64,000 nt of DNA from UBA6168 sp964442355 (GTDB lineage Bacteria > Bacteroidota > Bacteroidia > Chitinophagales > Saprospiraceae). The stretch spans positions 1 through 64,000 of the forward strand of contig CAYTZS010000002.1 in NCBI GenBank assembly GCA_964442355.1. The letters run 5' to 3'. The notes under the pieces were generated by a model. That model was given only the letters and a program-made list of their open reading frames with translations, did not search any database and was not told where the DNA came from. Positions 41,801 to 49,253 of this stretch are shown here, in pieces. Position 1 is the first letter of the stretch; each line of letters starts with the position of its first letter. The translations under genes were made by a program, and so were the position numbers.

Positions 41801-41938
41801 TTCAAGCCACTGTTCAGTGCGGGCGTGTCGCTGCGCATCAACCTCTTCGGGGCGCTGGTGCTGGAACCCTACTATGCTTGGCCGCTGCTGAAGGATACGC
41901 ATGGCAGCTTTGGGTTGAACATTGTGCCGGGATGGTGA
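38870..41938 (+). CDS. Zinc peptidase - TolB-like propeller - outer-membrane barrel fusion
   Basis: 1022 aa. Signal peptide (SIATLAAFAVILCCAIPVEAQ); peptidase-MA-like domain with zinc motif H137-E-L-V-H141 and downstream EGLAEYLS (168-175); TolB/WD40-like propeller about 260-560 (APVLSPNGKYIAFLSEKD, NPAWSPDGRSIVVAG, QPAWSADGSQLVFATD, NPVWDNDGNILFLSDRDG); C-terminal region about 640-1022 is barrel-like (GVGLSHLPYQ, ELSFFTDGGYAWDVF, GALVLEPYYAWPL) and resembles the BamA/surface-antigen barrel. It would present a periplasmic or surface protease and propeller on an outer-membrane barrel. ATG at 38870 gives the signal peptide; a TTG 9 nt upstream is less likely. Confidence 0.88.
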   Translation: MRKSIATLAAFAVILCCAIPVEAQYFGRNKPKYEDFNFKVLQTPHYQIYHYLNNPELERALANQAEHWYTLHQAVLADTFAERNPLLFYNDHADFQQTNAIGGEINIGTGGVTEALKNRVVLPIAMSNEQTKHVLGHELVHAFQYNMVLNGDSTSMRNLGNLPLWMVEGLAEYLSIGRTDANTALWMRDAVLNDRVPTLRDLDRPEFFPYRWGQTFWAFVTGLKGDDIIQPLFMTTAREGFDVACVKVLGMKEKELSKLWVSAIKDYYGPYLGDKKERFVGRQLIGKDQTREGRYNIAPVLSPNGKYIAFLSEKDIFGIDLYLGDAVTGKVLRKIHSSTRESHLDDLSFIENAGTWSPDSREIVFVAVSKGNNVLVIKDLDGKHKESFEIPGVPAFSNPAWSPDGRSIVVAGLVNGQVDLFQIQLSSKKLTQLTNDRFAEMQPAWSADGSQLVFATDQLSFERGATKWTFNLAIRDMASGITTVNEFFYGADNLNPVWDNDGNILFLSDRDGFRNLYRFEPATGKLFQMTDLLTGISGITPYAPALSASTKETRDRIVFTHYFNGGYRIYRAKSEDFINREVAADAVDMKPAQLIKTNRMAPDFVSSNLAQLNKLPSLPDSSLQAVAYRPHFKLDYIAGGGGVGVGIGNTYGGPVSGIGGGVDLIFGDIVGDHQVYSSIFLNGEVLDAGFSAAYLNRKNRFGWGVGLSHLPYQSGRSGYVGLDTLPIKDSPDLLFDHYVFDQIRTFEEKLSVFGEYPFSKTLRIEGSGSFAFYNNRIDRNQLYYDAFGNLVYQDREKISEREAGLNLFEGKLGTASVGLVGDNSYFGIASPTKGYRFRLSGEQYFGDIKLTNLTADVRKYFFVKPFTFAVRAMHQGRYGTDANAFYNLYLGYPWYMRGYGFSDSYEILEKNGRSVDDLFGSKMLLANAEVRIPLSGPEQLALLKSRVLFTELSFFTDGGYAWDVFEKPTEGNLTQFDFKPLFSAGVSLRINLFGALVLEPYYAWPLLKDTHGSFGLNIVPGW

Positions 41939-41969
41939 GGATAGTGATGAGAGATGAGTGATGAGGGAT

Positions 41970-42060
41970 GAGTGGGCTGTAGGTTGTTGGCAGCCAATAG
42001 CCAACGACCAACAGCTAACAACCAATAATGACCAATGACACCAACAACCGATGACCAACA
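41970..42060. repeat. Word repeat element (GTTGGC / AGCCAACAGCTAAC family)
   Basis: A short left arm (GTAGGTTGTTGG) faces a long right arm of CCAATAGCCAACGACCAACAG-type words; strongly asymmetric. Same vocabulary as 37650-37741. Confidence 0.65.
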
Positions 42061-42265
42061 TCATTGACCACGGCGTTATCGGTTCATACCTTGCAGCATT
42101 ATCAGGTTATAGTTCAAGCCGCCAAGTATTGGGCGAGGGTTATGAACCAATATTGGGCGGTATAATTCCATAAAAACATCGAACATGATGGAGCCACCAG
42201 AGTATATGCACAAACCAATGAAAACGCACTGTCTCTGAGTGCTCAAGGAATGTAAAATTGCAAGG

Positions 42266-42350
42266 GAGGGTTTAGAGGGTTTAGGAAGTTTAGGAGGTTT
42301 AGTATTAAACCCATCTAAACCCTCTAAACCTCCTAAACCCTCTAAACCTT
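42266..42350. repeat. Word-hairpin element (GGTTTAGAG family)
   Basis: Left arm 42266-42302 and right arm 42306-42350, with a loop of only about 3-5 nt. The stem is close to perfect for many base pairs (AAACCTCCTAAACC core). Confidence 0.85.
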
Positions 42351-42364
42351 TTAAATTTAATGCC

Positions 42365-42448
42365 ATGAAAAAGCTGATTAAATTCGTCCTTGCCGCTATG
42401 TTTGTGAAAGGGGTAGTTGATCGGTTTCGCAAGCATCAAGTGGCATAA
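42365..42448 (+). CDS. Possible 27-residue membrane peptide
   Basis: ATG at 42365 opens a 27-codon ORF, MKKLIKFVLAAMFVKGVVDR followed by a basic tail. It is one short hydrophobic helix with positive ends. It may be a genuine small protein or chance; there is no supporting context beyond its position after a repeat element. Confidence 0.3.
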   Translation: MKKLIKFVLAAMFVKGVVDRFRKHQVA

Positions 42449-42470
42449 ATGATTGGTTGTGGGGTGGTGT

Positions 42471-42563
42471 CGGAATCACGGATTTAACGGATAAAAGGAT
42501 TGCGCTGAATATGCATGCTTGCATATCCGTGAAATCTCATAATCCGCTAAATCTGTGATTCTG
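42471..42563. repeat. Word-hairpin element (CACAGATTTAGCGGATT family)
   Basis: The left arm 42471-42501 (AATCACGGATTTAACGGAT) faces the right arm 42523-42563 (AATCCGCTAAATCTGTGATT), with a perfect ATGCATGCTTGCAT-type palindrome in the middle. Similar words occur in 24318-24412. Confidence 0.8.
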
Positions 42564-42583
42564 ACATTCATCAACAACCCACC

Positions 42584-43201
42584 TCACAGTGCCCTCACCA
42601 GCAACTGCACCGGAGGACTCGTCTTCTTGTTTTTCTTGCCATATATTTCCAAGATATTTGGGCCACTGGGCAGGTTCGTCACTTCAATCAGCAGCGTATC
42701 GAATGCATCGTGCATCACAAAATCGTCGCCCACTTTGAGCTTGACGATGAAGAAAGAACTGCCTGCCCGTTCGTCAATGCGGATGATAGCCGAACCTATC
42801 ACCGAGCCTACGCTTATAAAAGTAGCACTGAACTCGCTTGGGTCTATGGGCGTTGACTCCTCCTTGTTCAGCCTAAAACCACTCAGGCCCGCAATATAGC
42901 GGTCGCCATTGGCCACCAGCAGCACATAGTTTGAGAGTGGAAGCAGCTCATTCTTGATAAAATCTGCTTTCCTTTTTTGCATCAAATTGGTCGTCGTCGT
43001 GTTCTTTTCGTTTTCAGGCACCACAGCGTCTTTCAACAAATTCAATGCAGCCGCCAAAGCCAGCATGGTTACTGGCGGGGCAGTAAATACATCGGCATGG
43101 TTGGTCATGCCTTCAAGGACACTTTCGCCATCAGCAATGACGGTTGAAACTGGTGATTTTTCAGTAGGCAAAATGATGAAAAGTTTTTTTCTGCGAGCCA
43201 T
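42584..43201 (-). CDS. Hypothetical two-domain protein
   Basis: 205 aa, no signal peptide, basic start (ARRKKLFIILPTEKSPV). Residues about 35-105 look helical (VTMLALAAALNLLKDAV, KRKADFIKNELLPLSNYVLLV); residues 110-205 are beta-rich and Ig/fibronectin-like (FSATFISVGSVIGSAIIRIDERAGSSFFIVKLKVGDD, GPNILEIYGKKN). Small Bacteroidota proteins with such a helical plus beta-sandwich layout exist, but I cannot assign a function. A 21-bp tandem array lies just upstream of its start. Confidence 0.7.
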   Translation of the reverse strand: MARRKKLFIILPTEKSPVSTVIADGESVLEGMTNHADVFTAPPVTMLALAAALNLLKDAVVPENEKNTTTTNLMQKRKADFIKNELLPLSNYVLLVANGDRYIAGLSGFRLNKEESTPIDPSEFSATFISVGSVIGSAIIRIDERAGSSFFIVKLKVGDDFVMHDAFDTLLIEVTNLPSGPNILEIYGKKNKKTSPPVQLLVRAL

Positions 43202-43273
43202 AAATGTTAGATTTTATTGTTAAAAAAATGGTTTACGGTTTGTGAATGCCTCAAATAAATGCTCCATTAGGCT

Positions 43274-43546
43274 CCAAGTCACGGCAAGCCATTGCCAAGT
43301 CATGGCAAGCCCTTTCCAAGTCACGGCAGGCCATTGCCAAGTCATGGCAAGCCCCTTCCAAGTCATGGCAAGCCCTTTCCAAGTCACGGCAGGCCATTGC
43401 CAAGTCATGGCAGGCCATTGCCAAGTCACGGCAAGCCCCTTCCAAGTCACGGCAAGCCCTTTCCAAGTCACGGCAGGCCATTGCCAAGTCACGGCAGGCC
43501 ATTGCCAAGTCATGGCAAGCCCCTGCCAAGTCATGGCAGGCTTGTT
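43274..43546. repeat. Tandem array of thirteen 21-bp units
   Basis: Thirteen consecutive 21-bp units beginning CCAAGTCAYGGCARGCC with no spacers. Variation is confined to three slots: C/T at base 9, A/G at base 14, and the last six bases (CCATTG, CCCTTT, CCCCTT and variants). Because 21 is a multiple of three, long ORFs appear in several frames on both strands encoding seven-residue repeats; none has gene-like context. Unit junctions ending TTG can form TTGCC/GGCAA hairpins. It lies between the AT-rich nuclease-like gene and the hypothetical gene at 42584. Confidence 0.93.
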
Positions 43547-43658
43547 TGCTAAAAAGCTTGCGTGGTAGCCCTACTTGTCATTGGTGTTCATCGCCATCCG
43601 GTTGATGGCGATGGTTTTCTCGAAGATGTTCTTGATGCTGTATTTATACAGCTCATTG

Positions 43659-44861
43659 TTAGACTAAATATTTTGTGACGTCAATCATTGAGCCTTTTTC
43701 TATTTCAGGCTGAGCAATTAGATATTTATTTTCACGATAGTGAATAACCACATGCCAGTACATTCGGTCTTCATTTTCAGTAGTCCAAAAGTTCTTGATT
43801 AGAGGTTCAAAATATTTGTATGGAATTAACAGTAAATTGTCTGGAGAGCCGCATCCATAGGCAATATAAGCATTGTCTAATGTTCTTAAAAATTCATTTT
43901 GATGTGGATGGAAAGCAAACCAAAATTTTTCATATTGACCTTGTTTGTGTGGTTTTGAAATTGAACAAATAAGTCCAGTCCTTTTATCTTTGTCAGTATA
44001 TGAAATCCTCGTTTGTTTTATAAAGTTGATTTTTATTTTTTCTTGAATTCTTAATAAACATTCTTCGTGAAAATTTACTGGAATTGCCTTATCTTCTGGT
44101 GATTTTCTCTTTTTCTTATCTGTACGAATTTCTTCTATTTCTTCAATAACGTCATCACCTTCTTCTTCAAGTTGAAGGTCTTTTGATGTCAAAAAGATAA
44201 GCTCAATTAATTTGTCAATGCGAGTGTATTCTCTCGGTTTTAACAGTTCATTGATTTGTTGGATAGTTTTTGTGTCGTTTAGTGTTTCTTTTAAACTTAA
44301 GAGCTTAAGTAAAGAATCGGTGCTTAGCAATCGGATGTCCCAAGCATGCTGCGAGCCACGAATTTGAGCTTCAAGGTCACCAGTGTCTTGTCTGCCAACT
44401 ACTATCAATATAGATGATTGAACTTTGTCAATTCTTGCTTGGTCAATTAGTTTTTTTCTGTAATCTGCAATTGTGTCAAGATTTATTCTGTAGGCATCTG
44501 TTGTCTTAACTTCTACAACTAAGCTGTGATTTTCACTTGATGTCCATATGCCATCAAACCCAACATCATTTTGTTTGCCTCTATAAAGCCCATTTTGAAC
44601 TGCAAAACCAAGCCGAGTTCCAATTTGATTTATTATATCTTGAAGTGCAAAGCCACCATCATCAAATTTATCTGTCAAGCAGTTATCTGCAAATTGTTTT
44701 AAAAGTGTTGAAGGTACTTGGTCTAAAAGTTCTCTAAATTCAATTGATGTGACATTATTATCCTTGAGCTTTCCATCACCAGCAAATGCAAGAATTTGAG
44801 AAAGTGATTTTGAACTGAAAGTCCCCTTGCTTTTTGTCCAAATTTCAGATATACTATTCAT
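43659..44861 (-). CDS. PD-(D/E)XK nuclease-like protein, probably acquired
   Basis: 400 aa. A PD-(D/E)XK motif is visible: D103 in NDVGFDGIW, then E117-V-K119 in SLVVEVKTTDAYR, followed by IADYRKKLIDQARI. This is the metal-binding site of restriction-like endonucleases. The middle has an acidic/basic linker (LEEEGDDVIEEIEEI, DKKKRKSPED), and the C-terminal 130 residues form a separate domain (FWFAFHPHQNEFLRTLDNAYIAYGCG). Codon usage is strongly AT-rich compared with neighbours, suggesting transfer. No methylase partner is adjacent. A stand-alone defence or type IV-like restriction enzyme is possible; specificity is unknown. Confidence 0.75.
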   Translation of the reverse strand: MNSISEIWTKSKGTFSSKSLSQILAFAGDGKLKDNNVTSIEFRELLDQVPSTLLKQFADNCLTDKFDDGGFALQDIINQIGTRLGFAVQNGLYRGKQNDVGFDGIWTSSENHSLVVEVKTTDAYRINLDTIADYRKKLIDQARIDKVQSSILIVVGRQDTGDLEAQIRGSQHAWDIRLLSTDSLLKLLSLKETLNDTKTIQQINELLKPREYTRIDKLIELIFLTSKDLQLEEEGDDVIEEIEEIRTDKKKRKSPEDKAIPVNFHEECLLRIQEKIKINFIKQTRISYTDKDKRTGLICSISKPHKQGQYEKFWFAFHPHQNEFLRTLDNAYIAYGCGSPDNLLLIPYKYFEPLIKNFWTTENEDRMYWHVVIHYRENKYLIAQPEIEKGSMIDVTKYLV

Positions 44862-45222
44862 TTCTTATTGTATTTATCGTCTTGTATTTGAAGTATAATT
44901 TACGCCTTCGCTTGCAACGCAGCCAAACACCACGCCACAAGCCCATCCGGCCATCACCACCAACAACATCACTCTTATCACTTCAGGAGAAAAACAACAG
45001 GTAAGCAAAGTTCCATGTCATTTCTCAGGGTCATTCAATCACAGGTCGTCGGAGCCAACTATTTGGCCATTTGGTAAGCGCAATATAGCAGCACCGACAA
45101 AAGTTCCACAAGTGCCATTTATGGAATGAAATGGTTTTTGAGGGAACGGTAGCAATTGTTTAGGGAACGGTCGAAAATGGGCATTTGGGTGTTGATTGTT
45201 AGCCGTTGGTTTTTGGAGTAGG
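44862..45222. other. Intergenic stretch without a gene
   Basis: 361 nt. Contains a CA-rich segment (44920-44990), two copies of GGGAACGGT (about 45143 and 45162), and a one-sided word run (GTTGATTGTTAGCCGTTGG, 45193 on). No ORF, RNA or terminator that I can support. Confidence 0.5.
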
Positions 45223-45684
45223 TTATGGGTTATTTGTCCGAATATGGGTCTCCAGCCTCATTTTCAAAATCGGATAGTCCTTCCCTTCGCTGTCTTTATC
45301 GGTTCTGTCGTATGGCACAAACCCCATTTTGGTATAAAAATCAACAGCATGTTGATTTTGCTCGTTTACGTCCACTTTGTCGGCTTTCAATTCATTGATT
45401 GCAAAATTGATTAACCTCCTACCAAGCCCTTGACCAATATGTTCGGGCGACAAGAATAGCATTTCAATTTTATGGTCTGCGATGCCGATGAAGCCAATCA
45501 CCCCATCATCTTCCGTCAAACAAAATACTTGGAAGGCATTGAAGTCAATGTCAATCACAATATTTTTAAAATAGTCAATGTCAGATGGTGCTAAAAAATG
45601 GTGGGTGGCACGAACGGATTTTTCCCAGACTGCAATCAGTTGTTCTTTAAATCCATCGTGGTAGGGTTGTATTTCGATTTTCAT
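45223..45684 (-). CDS. GNAT family N-acetyltransferase
   Basis: 153-aa acetyltransferase. Motif A is LFLSPEHIGQGLGRRLINFAI (acetyl-CoA pyrophosphate loop Q-G-L-G-R-R); motif B region is VDVNEQNQHAVDFYTKMGFV. It resembles small YjaB-type enzymes. The start at 45684 (MKIEIQPYHDGF) is preferred; 35 upstream in-frame codons lack family character. Base composition is intermediate between the AT-rich patch and the genome. Substrate unknown. Confidence 0.9.
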   Translation of the reverse strand: MKIEIQPYHDGFKEQLIAVWEKSVRATHHFLAPSDIDYFKNIVIDIDFNAFQVFCLTEDDGVIGFIGIADHKIEMLFLSPEHIGQGLGRRLINFAINELKADKVDVNEQNQHAVDFYTKMGFVPYDRTDKDSEGKDYPILKMRLETHIRTNNP

Positions 45685-45789
45685 ATCATCTTGTTTTAAT
45701 GGATGAATGTCATTAATCCCTTCCTGAAATACTTGCACCTCTTGAGTATAAAACACGTAAAAATAGAAGGCTTTTCCAAGAACGAACAA

Positions 45790-45819
45790 GCGAGGGCATG
45801 ACTACCGCCATGCCCTCGC
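45790..45819 (-). terminator. Hairpin terminator after the BNR protein gene
   Basis: 11-bp stem GCGAGGGCATG (45790-45800) with 45809-45819; on the minus strand it follows the stop at 45852 and is trailed by TTGTTCGTTC. One-sided words (CATACCT, CAAACCTCC) lie between it and the stop codon. Confidence 0.6.
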
Positions 45820-45851
45820 CCTTATACCTTCATACCTCAAACCTCCATACC

Positions 45852-48800
45852 TTACTGCCCTGACCATATCGGCAAACGTCCAGGCGTATAAGGCGCCTTC
45901 GCCGCTTCCAGTTTCTTGTCGAGTGCAGGCAAATCTACTTCCACGAGCTGTTTCAGCTTCGCCAATTCCGCTTTAAACAGCTTGCCAGCGATGGCCATTT
46001 GCTCCTTCTGCGTCGTGGTAGGGGCGGAGGACGAACTCCAGATGTCGTAGCTCATGCCGTAGATGCGCTCGATAAGCGACGGGGCATGGGGCTTGTCAAT
46101 TTTGGAGGCCACGCCGTCGCCGTAGAAGGCCTTGTTCATGTCCTTGATTTTCTCCTCCAACGCCTTCACGTCGTTCAGCAGATTGGTAGCTGGCTGGTTG
46201 AGGGTGTAGGTCGCTTGGCGCATATATTTGACGGTGTTGTTCACCTCACCGAGCAGGGAGGTAGCGCCGCCCCAAGCACGTTCGAGTTCGGCAGCCTGCG
46301 ACACATAGGCATCGAGCGCCTGTTTGTCGTTGGCGGGCAAGGTGCTGCCGCCGAGGGTGTTCAGCTTAAACTTTTGCGGGGCGACCAACTCCGTGGCCTT
46401 ACCGTTGATGACCTTCGTGAGGCCCACCGTGTAGTCGCCGGGCAGCGCCATGCGGCCACCGTCGGGGCTTTCCCACGGCATCCGTTCGCCGCTGCTGAGG
46501 CTTACCGGCGAGGGCGAGGGCAGGCGACCATCCCAGACTTGGCGGTTCACGCCTTTTTTCCAGCCAGACTTGATTTGACGAACGATTTGCCCGCTGCTGT
46601 TTCGGATGGTGAAAAGCAGGTACGGCGCTTCCTCGTTCTGTTCGGCTTGCAGTTCCTCGTAGGTCGGGTAGCGGATTTCCTGCTTGTCCTTGATTTGCTT
46701 TTTCTCCCAATCCTGCCGCTTCTGTTTGAGGGTTTTCGCCTCGTCTTTTACGAAGTAGGTAAACACAGCACCCATCGGTGGATTGGCAGCGGTAAACAGC
46801 GATGCGCCTTGGAAACCCTTGCCCGTCTGGTAGCCGAGCGGGGTGGAGACGTTGAACACGAGCGCATCTTTTATTGGCAAAACGGCGGCTTCCTTAGTGG
46901 GCAGGTCAGCTAGGTGGCGGAGCGGCGAATAATCGTCAAGCACATAAAAGCCCCGCCCGAAAGTGCCGAGCACGAGGTCGTTTTCCCGGCGCTGGATGGC
47001 AATGTCCCGCACGGCAATCGTCGGTAGGCCGCTGGCCAATTTCTTCCAAAACTTGCCGCCGTCGTTGCTGAAATGGCAGGTGAACTCCGTGCCGACGAAA
47101 AGCAGGTTGCGGTCCACATGGTCTTCGGCGAGGGAGTAAGCACTGCCCCGCTCTGGCATGTTTGCGCTGATGCTCACCCAAGTGCGGCCCTTGTCGGTAC
47201 TCTTGAAAACGTATGGCTTGAAGTCGCCCCGCTTGTGGTTGTTGAAGGCGGCGTAAACCACGTTCTCATCGTGTTGCGAAGCAAGCAAAGCGTTCACATA
47301 AGTCAGCTCAGGCACACCGGGGAAGTTGGCGATTTTCGTCCAGGTCTTGCCGCCGTCCTCGGTGATTTGCACGAGGCCGTCGTCGGTGCCGACGTAGAGC
47401 AGGTTGGCATTCTTCGGGCTTTCCGAGAAGGCGACAATATTGCCGTACTCGCTCGTGCTGCCGTTCTTGGCGATGGCGTCCATGCTCTGCACACGGCCCA
47501 TCACGGGCAGCGTGTTGCGGTCAATCTGACGGGTCAAATCGGGGCTGATGGCCGTCCAAGTATCGCCCCGGTCTTCGGTTTTATAGACCCGGTTGGCACA
47601 AAAATAAAGGCGAGTTCCTTTGTGGCGGCTCACCGCCAACGGGCTGTCCCAGTTCCAGCGGAGGCCGTTTTCGCCTTCGAGTGGTTTGGGCTGAATGGTC
47701 GTCATTTCGCCCGATTTGCGGTCGTAGCGAGTGAGTGCGCCGTGCTGCGCCTGGGCATAGATGATGTCCGGGTTGTCGGGGTCAATCTGCGTCTCGAAGC
47801 CGTCGCCGAGGCTGGTCACGTACCAGTCGGCATTGGTGATGCCGTGGCCGTTGCGGGTGCGGCTGGGGCCACCGAGCGAGAAGTTGTCCTGTGTGCCGCC
47901 GTGGATGTGGTAGAACGGCAGCGTGTTGTCCACCTCCACTTTGTAGAATTGCGTGACGGGCAGGTTGCCGTGGTATTTCCAGTTTTTGCCCGCATCAAAA
48001 GTCTCGTAAACGCCACCGTCGCAGCCGGAGAGCATGTAGTTCGGGTCTTTCGGGTCAATCCAGATGACGTGGTTGTCCACATGCTTGAAGTCCTCGCCGA
48101 GGTTTGTCCAAGACTTGCCGCCGTCCCGGCTTATTTTATTGAAAACATCCATCGAAACGACCGTGTTCGGCTCGGTCGGATGGGCGAAGAGTTCCACGTA
48201 GTAGTTGCCGCTGGTCACGTGGCCGCTCTGCTTCTCCCAGGATGCGCCCCGGTCGGTGCTTTTGAAAAAACCGCCCTTGCCCTCCTGCGCTTCGACCATG
48301 GCGAAGATGATTTCCGGGTCGGATGAAAACGTGAGGCCGATGCGCCCGATGTCACCGCCGGGCAGGCCGCCCGCTGCTTTTGCCCAGGTTTTTCCACCAT
48401 CAACGGATTTGTAAATCGTGCTGCCAGCCCCGCCACCCACGTAGGTGAACACATGCCTGCGGCGCTGGTGCGCTGCCGCAAACAGCACATCTGGGTTGCG
48501 GGGGTCCATGATGAGGTCGGTGGCGCCCGTGTGCTCGTCAATCAGCGGCTTGCCGTCGGCACCGTTCAGTACCATCGCCCAAGTCTTGCCGCCGTCGGTG
48601 GTTTTATACACGCCCCGCTCGCCGCCCTCCTTCCAGAGCGGGCCTTGCGCAGCAACGAAAACCACGTCCGAGTTGCGGGGGTCAACGATGATTTTGGCGA
48701 TGTGCTCCGAGTTTTTCAGGCCCATGTTCGCCCAGCTTTTGCCACCGTCGTTGGAGCGATAGACGCCGTCGCCGTAGGCCACCGAGCGCTGGTTGTTGTT

Positions 48801-49166
48801 CTCGCCCGTGCCCACCCAAACCGTGCTGGGGTTGCTGGGGTCGAGCACCACGCAGCCGATGGAGTAGCTGCCCTCGCCATCGAAGATGGGTTCGTAGGTG
48901 GTGCCCGCATTGGTCGTTTTCCAGACGCCGCCGCTGGCCGAGGCCACGTAATACACGGCCCGGTTCTGTGGATGCACGGCAAAATCGCTGATGCGCCCAC
49001 TCGTGACCGCCGGACCTACACTGCGCCACGAAAGGCCGAGGCCAAGCGTGTCGAGGTAGTGCTTCGGCTCCTCTTTTTTGGGTTCGTCTTTTTTGTTTTT
49101 CTGTGAAAAGGCTTGAGTGGAAAGCAGCAGCAGGGCTGCCAATAACATGTGAGTTAGTTTGTTCAT
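45852..49166 (-). CDS. Large secreted BNR/VPS10-like beta-propeller protein
   Basis: 1104 aa with signal peptide (LTHMLLAALLLLSTQAFSQ) and a Lys/Glu-rich linker. Residues about 45-760 hold many BNR/Asp-box repeats (S-x-D-G-G-x-T-W type: RSNDGGKSW, KTTDGGKTW, KSVDGGKTW, KSTDRGASW, ITEDGGKTW, KSTDKGRTW), forming one or two sortilin-like propellers. The C-terminal 300 residues carry a beta domain (PYLLFTIRNSSGQIVRQIKSGWKKGVNRQVWDGR) and a coiled helical tail. Likely outer membrane or periplasm; proposed roles include peptide or glycan binding. No catalytic residues recognised. Confidence 0.9.
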   Translation of the reverse strand: MNKLTHMLLAALLLLSTQAFSQKNKKDEPKKEEPKHYLDTLGLGLSWRSVGPAVTSGRISDFAVHPQNRAVYYVASASGGVWKTTNAGTTYEPIFDGEGSYSIGCVVLDPSNPSTVWVGTGENNNQRSVAYGDGVYRSNDGGKSWANMGLKNSEHIAKIIVDPRNSDVVFVAAQGPLWKEGGERGVYKTTDGGKTWAMVLNGADGKPLIDEHTGATDLIMDPRNPDVLFAAAHQRRRHVFTYVGGGAGSTIYKSVDGGKTWAKAAGGLPGGDIGRIGLTFSSDPEIIFAMVEAQEGKGGFFKSTDRGASWEKQSGHVTSGNYYVELFAHPTEPNTVVSMDVFNKISRDGGKSWTNLGEDFKHVDNHVIWIDPKDPNYMLSGCDGGVYETFDAGKNWKYHGNLPVTQFYKVEVDNTLPFYHIHGGTQDNFSLGGPSRTRNGHGITNADWYVTSLGDGFETQIDPDNPDIIYAQAQHGALTRYDRKSGEMTTIQPKPLEGENGLRWNWDSPLAVSRHKGTRLYFCANRVYKTEDRGDTWTAISPDLTRQIDRNTLPVMGRVQSMDAIAKNGSTSEYGNIVAFSESPKNANLLYVGTDDGLVQITEDGGKTWTKIANFPGVPELTYVNALLASQHDENVVYAAFNNHKRGDFKPYVFKSTDKGRTWVSISANMPERGSAYSLAEDHVDRNLLFVGTEFTCHFSNDGGKFWKKLASGLPTIAVRDIAIQRRENDLVLGTFGRGFYVLDDYSPLRHLADLPTKEAAVLPIKDALVFNVSTPLGYQTGKGFQGASLFTAANPPMGAVFTYFVKDEAKTLKQKRQDWEKKQIKDKQEIRYPTYEELQAEQNEEAPYLLFTIRNSSGQIVRQIKSGWKKGVNRQVWDGRLPSPSPVSLSSGERMPWESPDGGRMALPGDYTVGLTKVINGKATELVAPQKFKLNTLGGSTLPANDKQALDAYVSQAAELERAWGGATSLLGEVNNTVKYMRQATYTLNQPATNLLNDVKALEEKIKDMNKAFYGDGVASKIDKPHAPSLIERIYGMSYDIWSSSSAPTTTQKEQMAIAGKLFKAELAKLKQLVEVDLPALDKKLEAAKAPYTPGRLPIWSGQ

Positions 49167-49197
49167 TGTCGCTTGATTTGATTAGAACGGAAAGGTA

Positions 49198-49253
49198 GGG
49201 AGATTTACGATTTTGGATTTACGATTTACGAAAGGGGCTGCGTAAATCGTTAC
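49198..49253. repeat. Word repeat (GATTTACGATTT family)
   Basis: ATTTACGATTTTGGATTTACG followed after a short spacer by GCGTAAATCGTTAC; short right arm. The same words in opposite orientation precede the Ca-type ATPase gene (58883-58918). Confidence 0.65.

Larger units (their letters stand above)
41939..42583. other. Intergenic region packed with word repeats
   Basis: Holds one-sided GATGAGTGATGAGGGATGAG words (about 41948-41972), the element at 41970-42060, a hairpin around 42118-42161 (CCAAGTATTGG / CCAATATTGGGCGG), the element at 42266-42350, one possible 27-codon ORF (42365-42448) and the element at 42471-42563. Confidence 0.65.

Noticed and set aside
23775..42350. The four GGTTTAG-family elements as copies of a single mobile element
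   Set aside because: They differ in word number, order and arm length, lack target duplications or shared ends, and other families show the same architecture with unrelated words.
43274..43546. CRISPR array
   Set aside because: Units are contiguous with no unique spacers and no cas genes are nearby.
43220..43605. Long ORFs across the 21-bp array in three plus and two minus frames
   Set aside because: A period divisible by three with few stop-like triplets opens many frames at once; none extends into unique, gene-like sequence.
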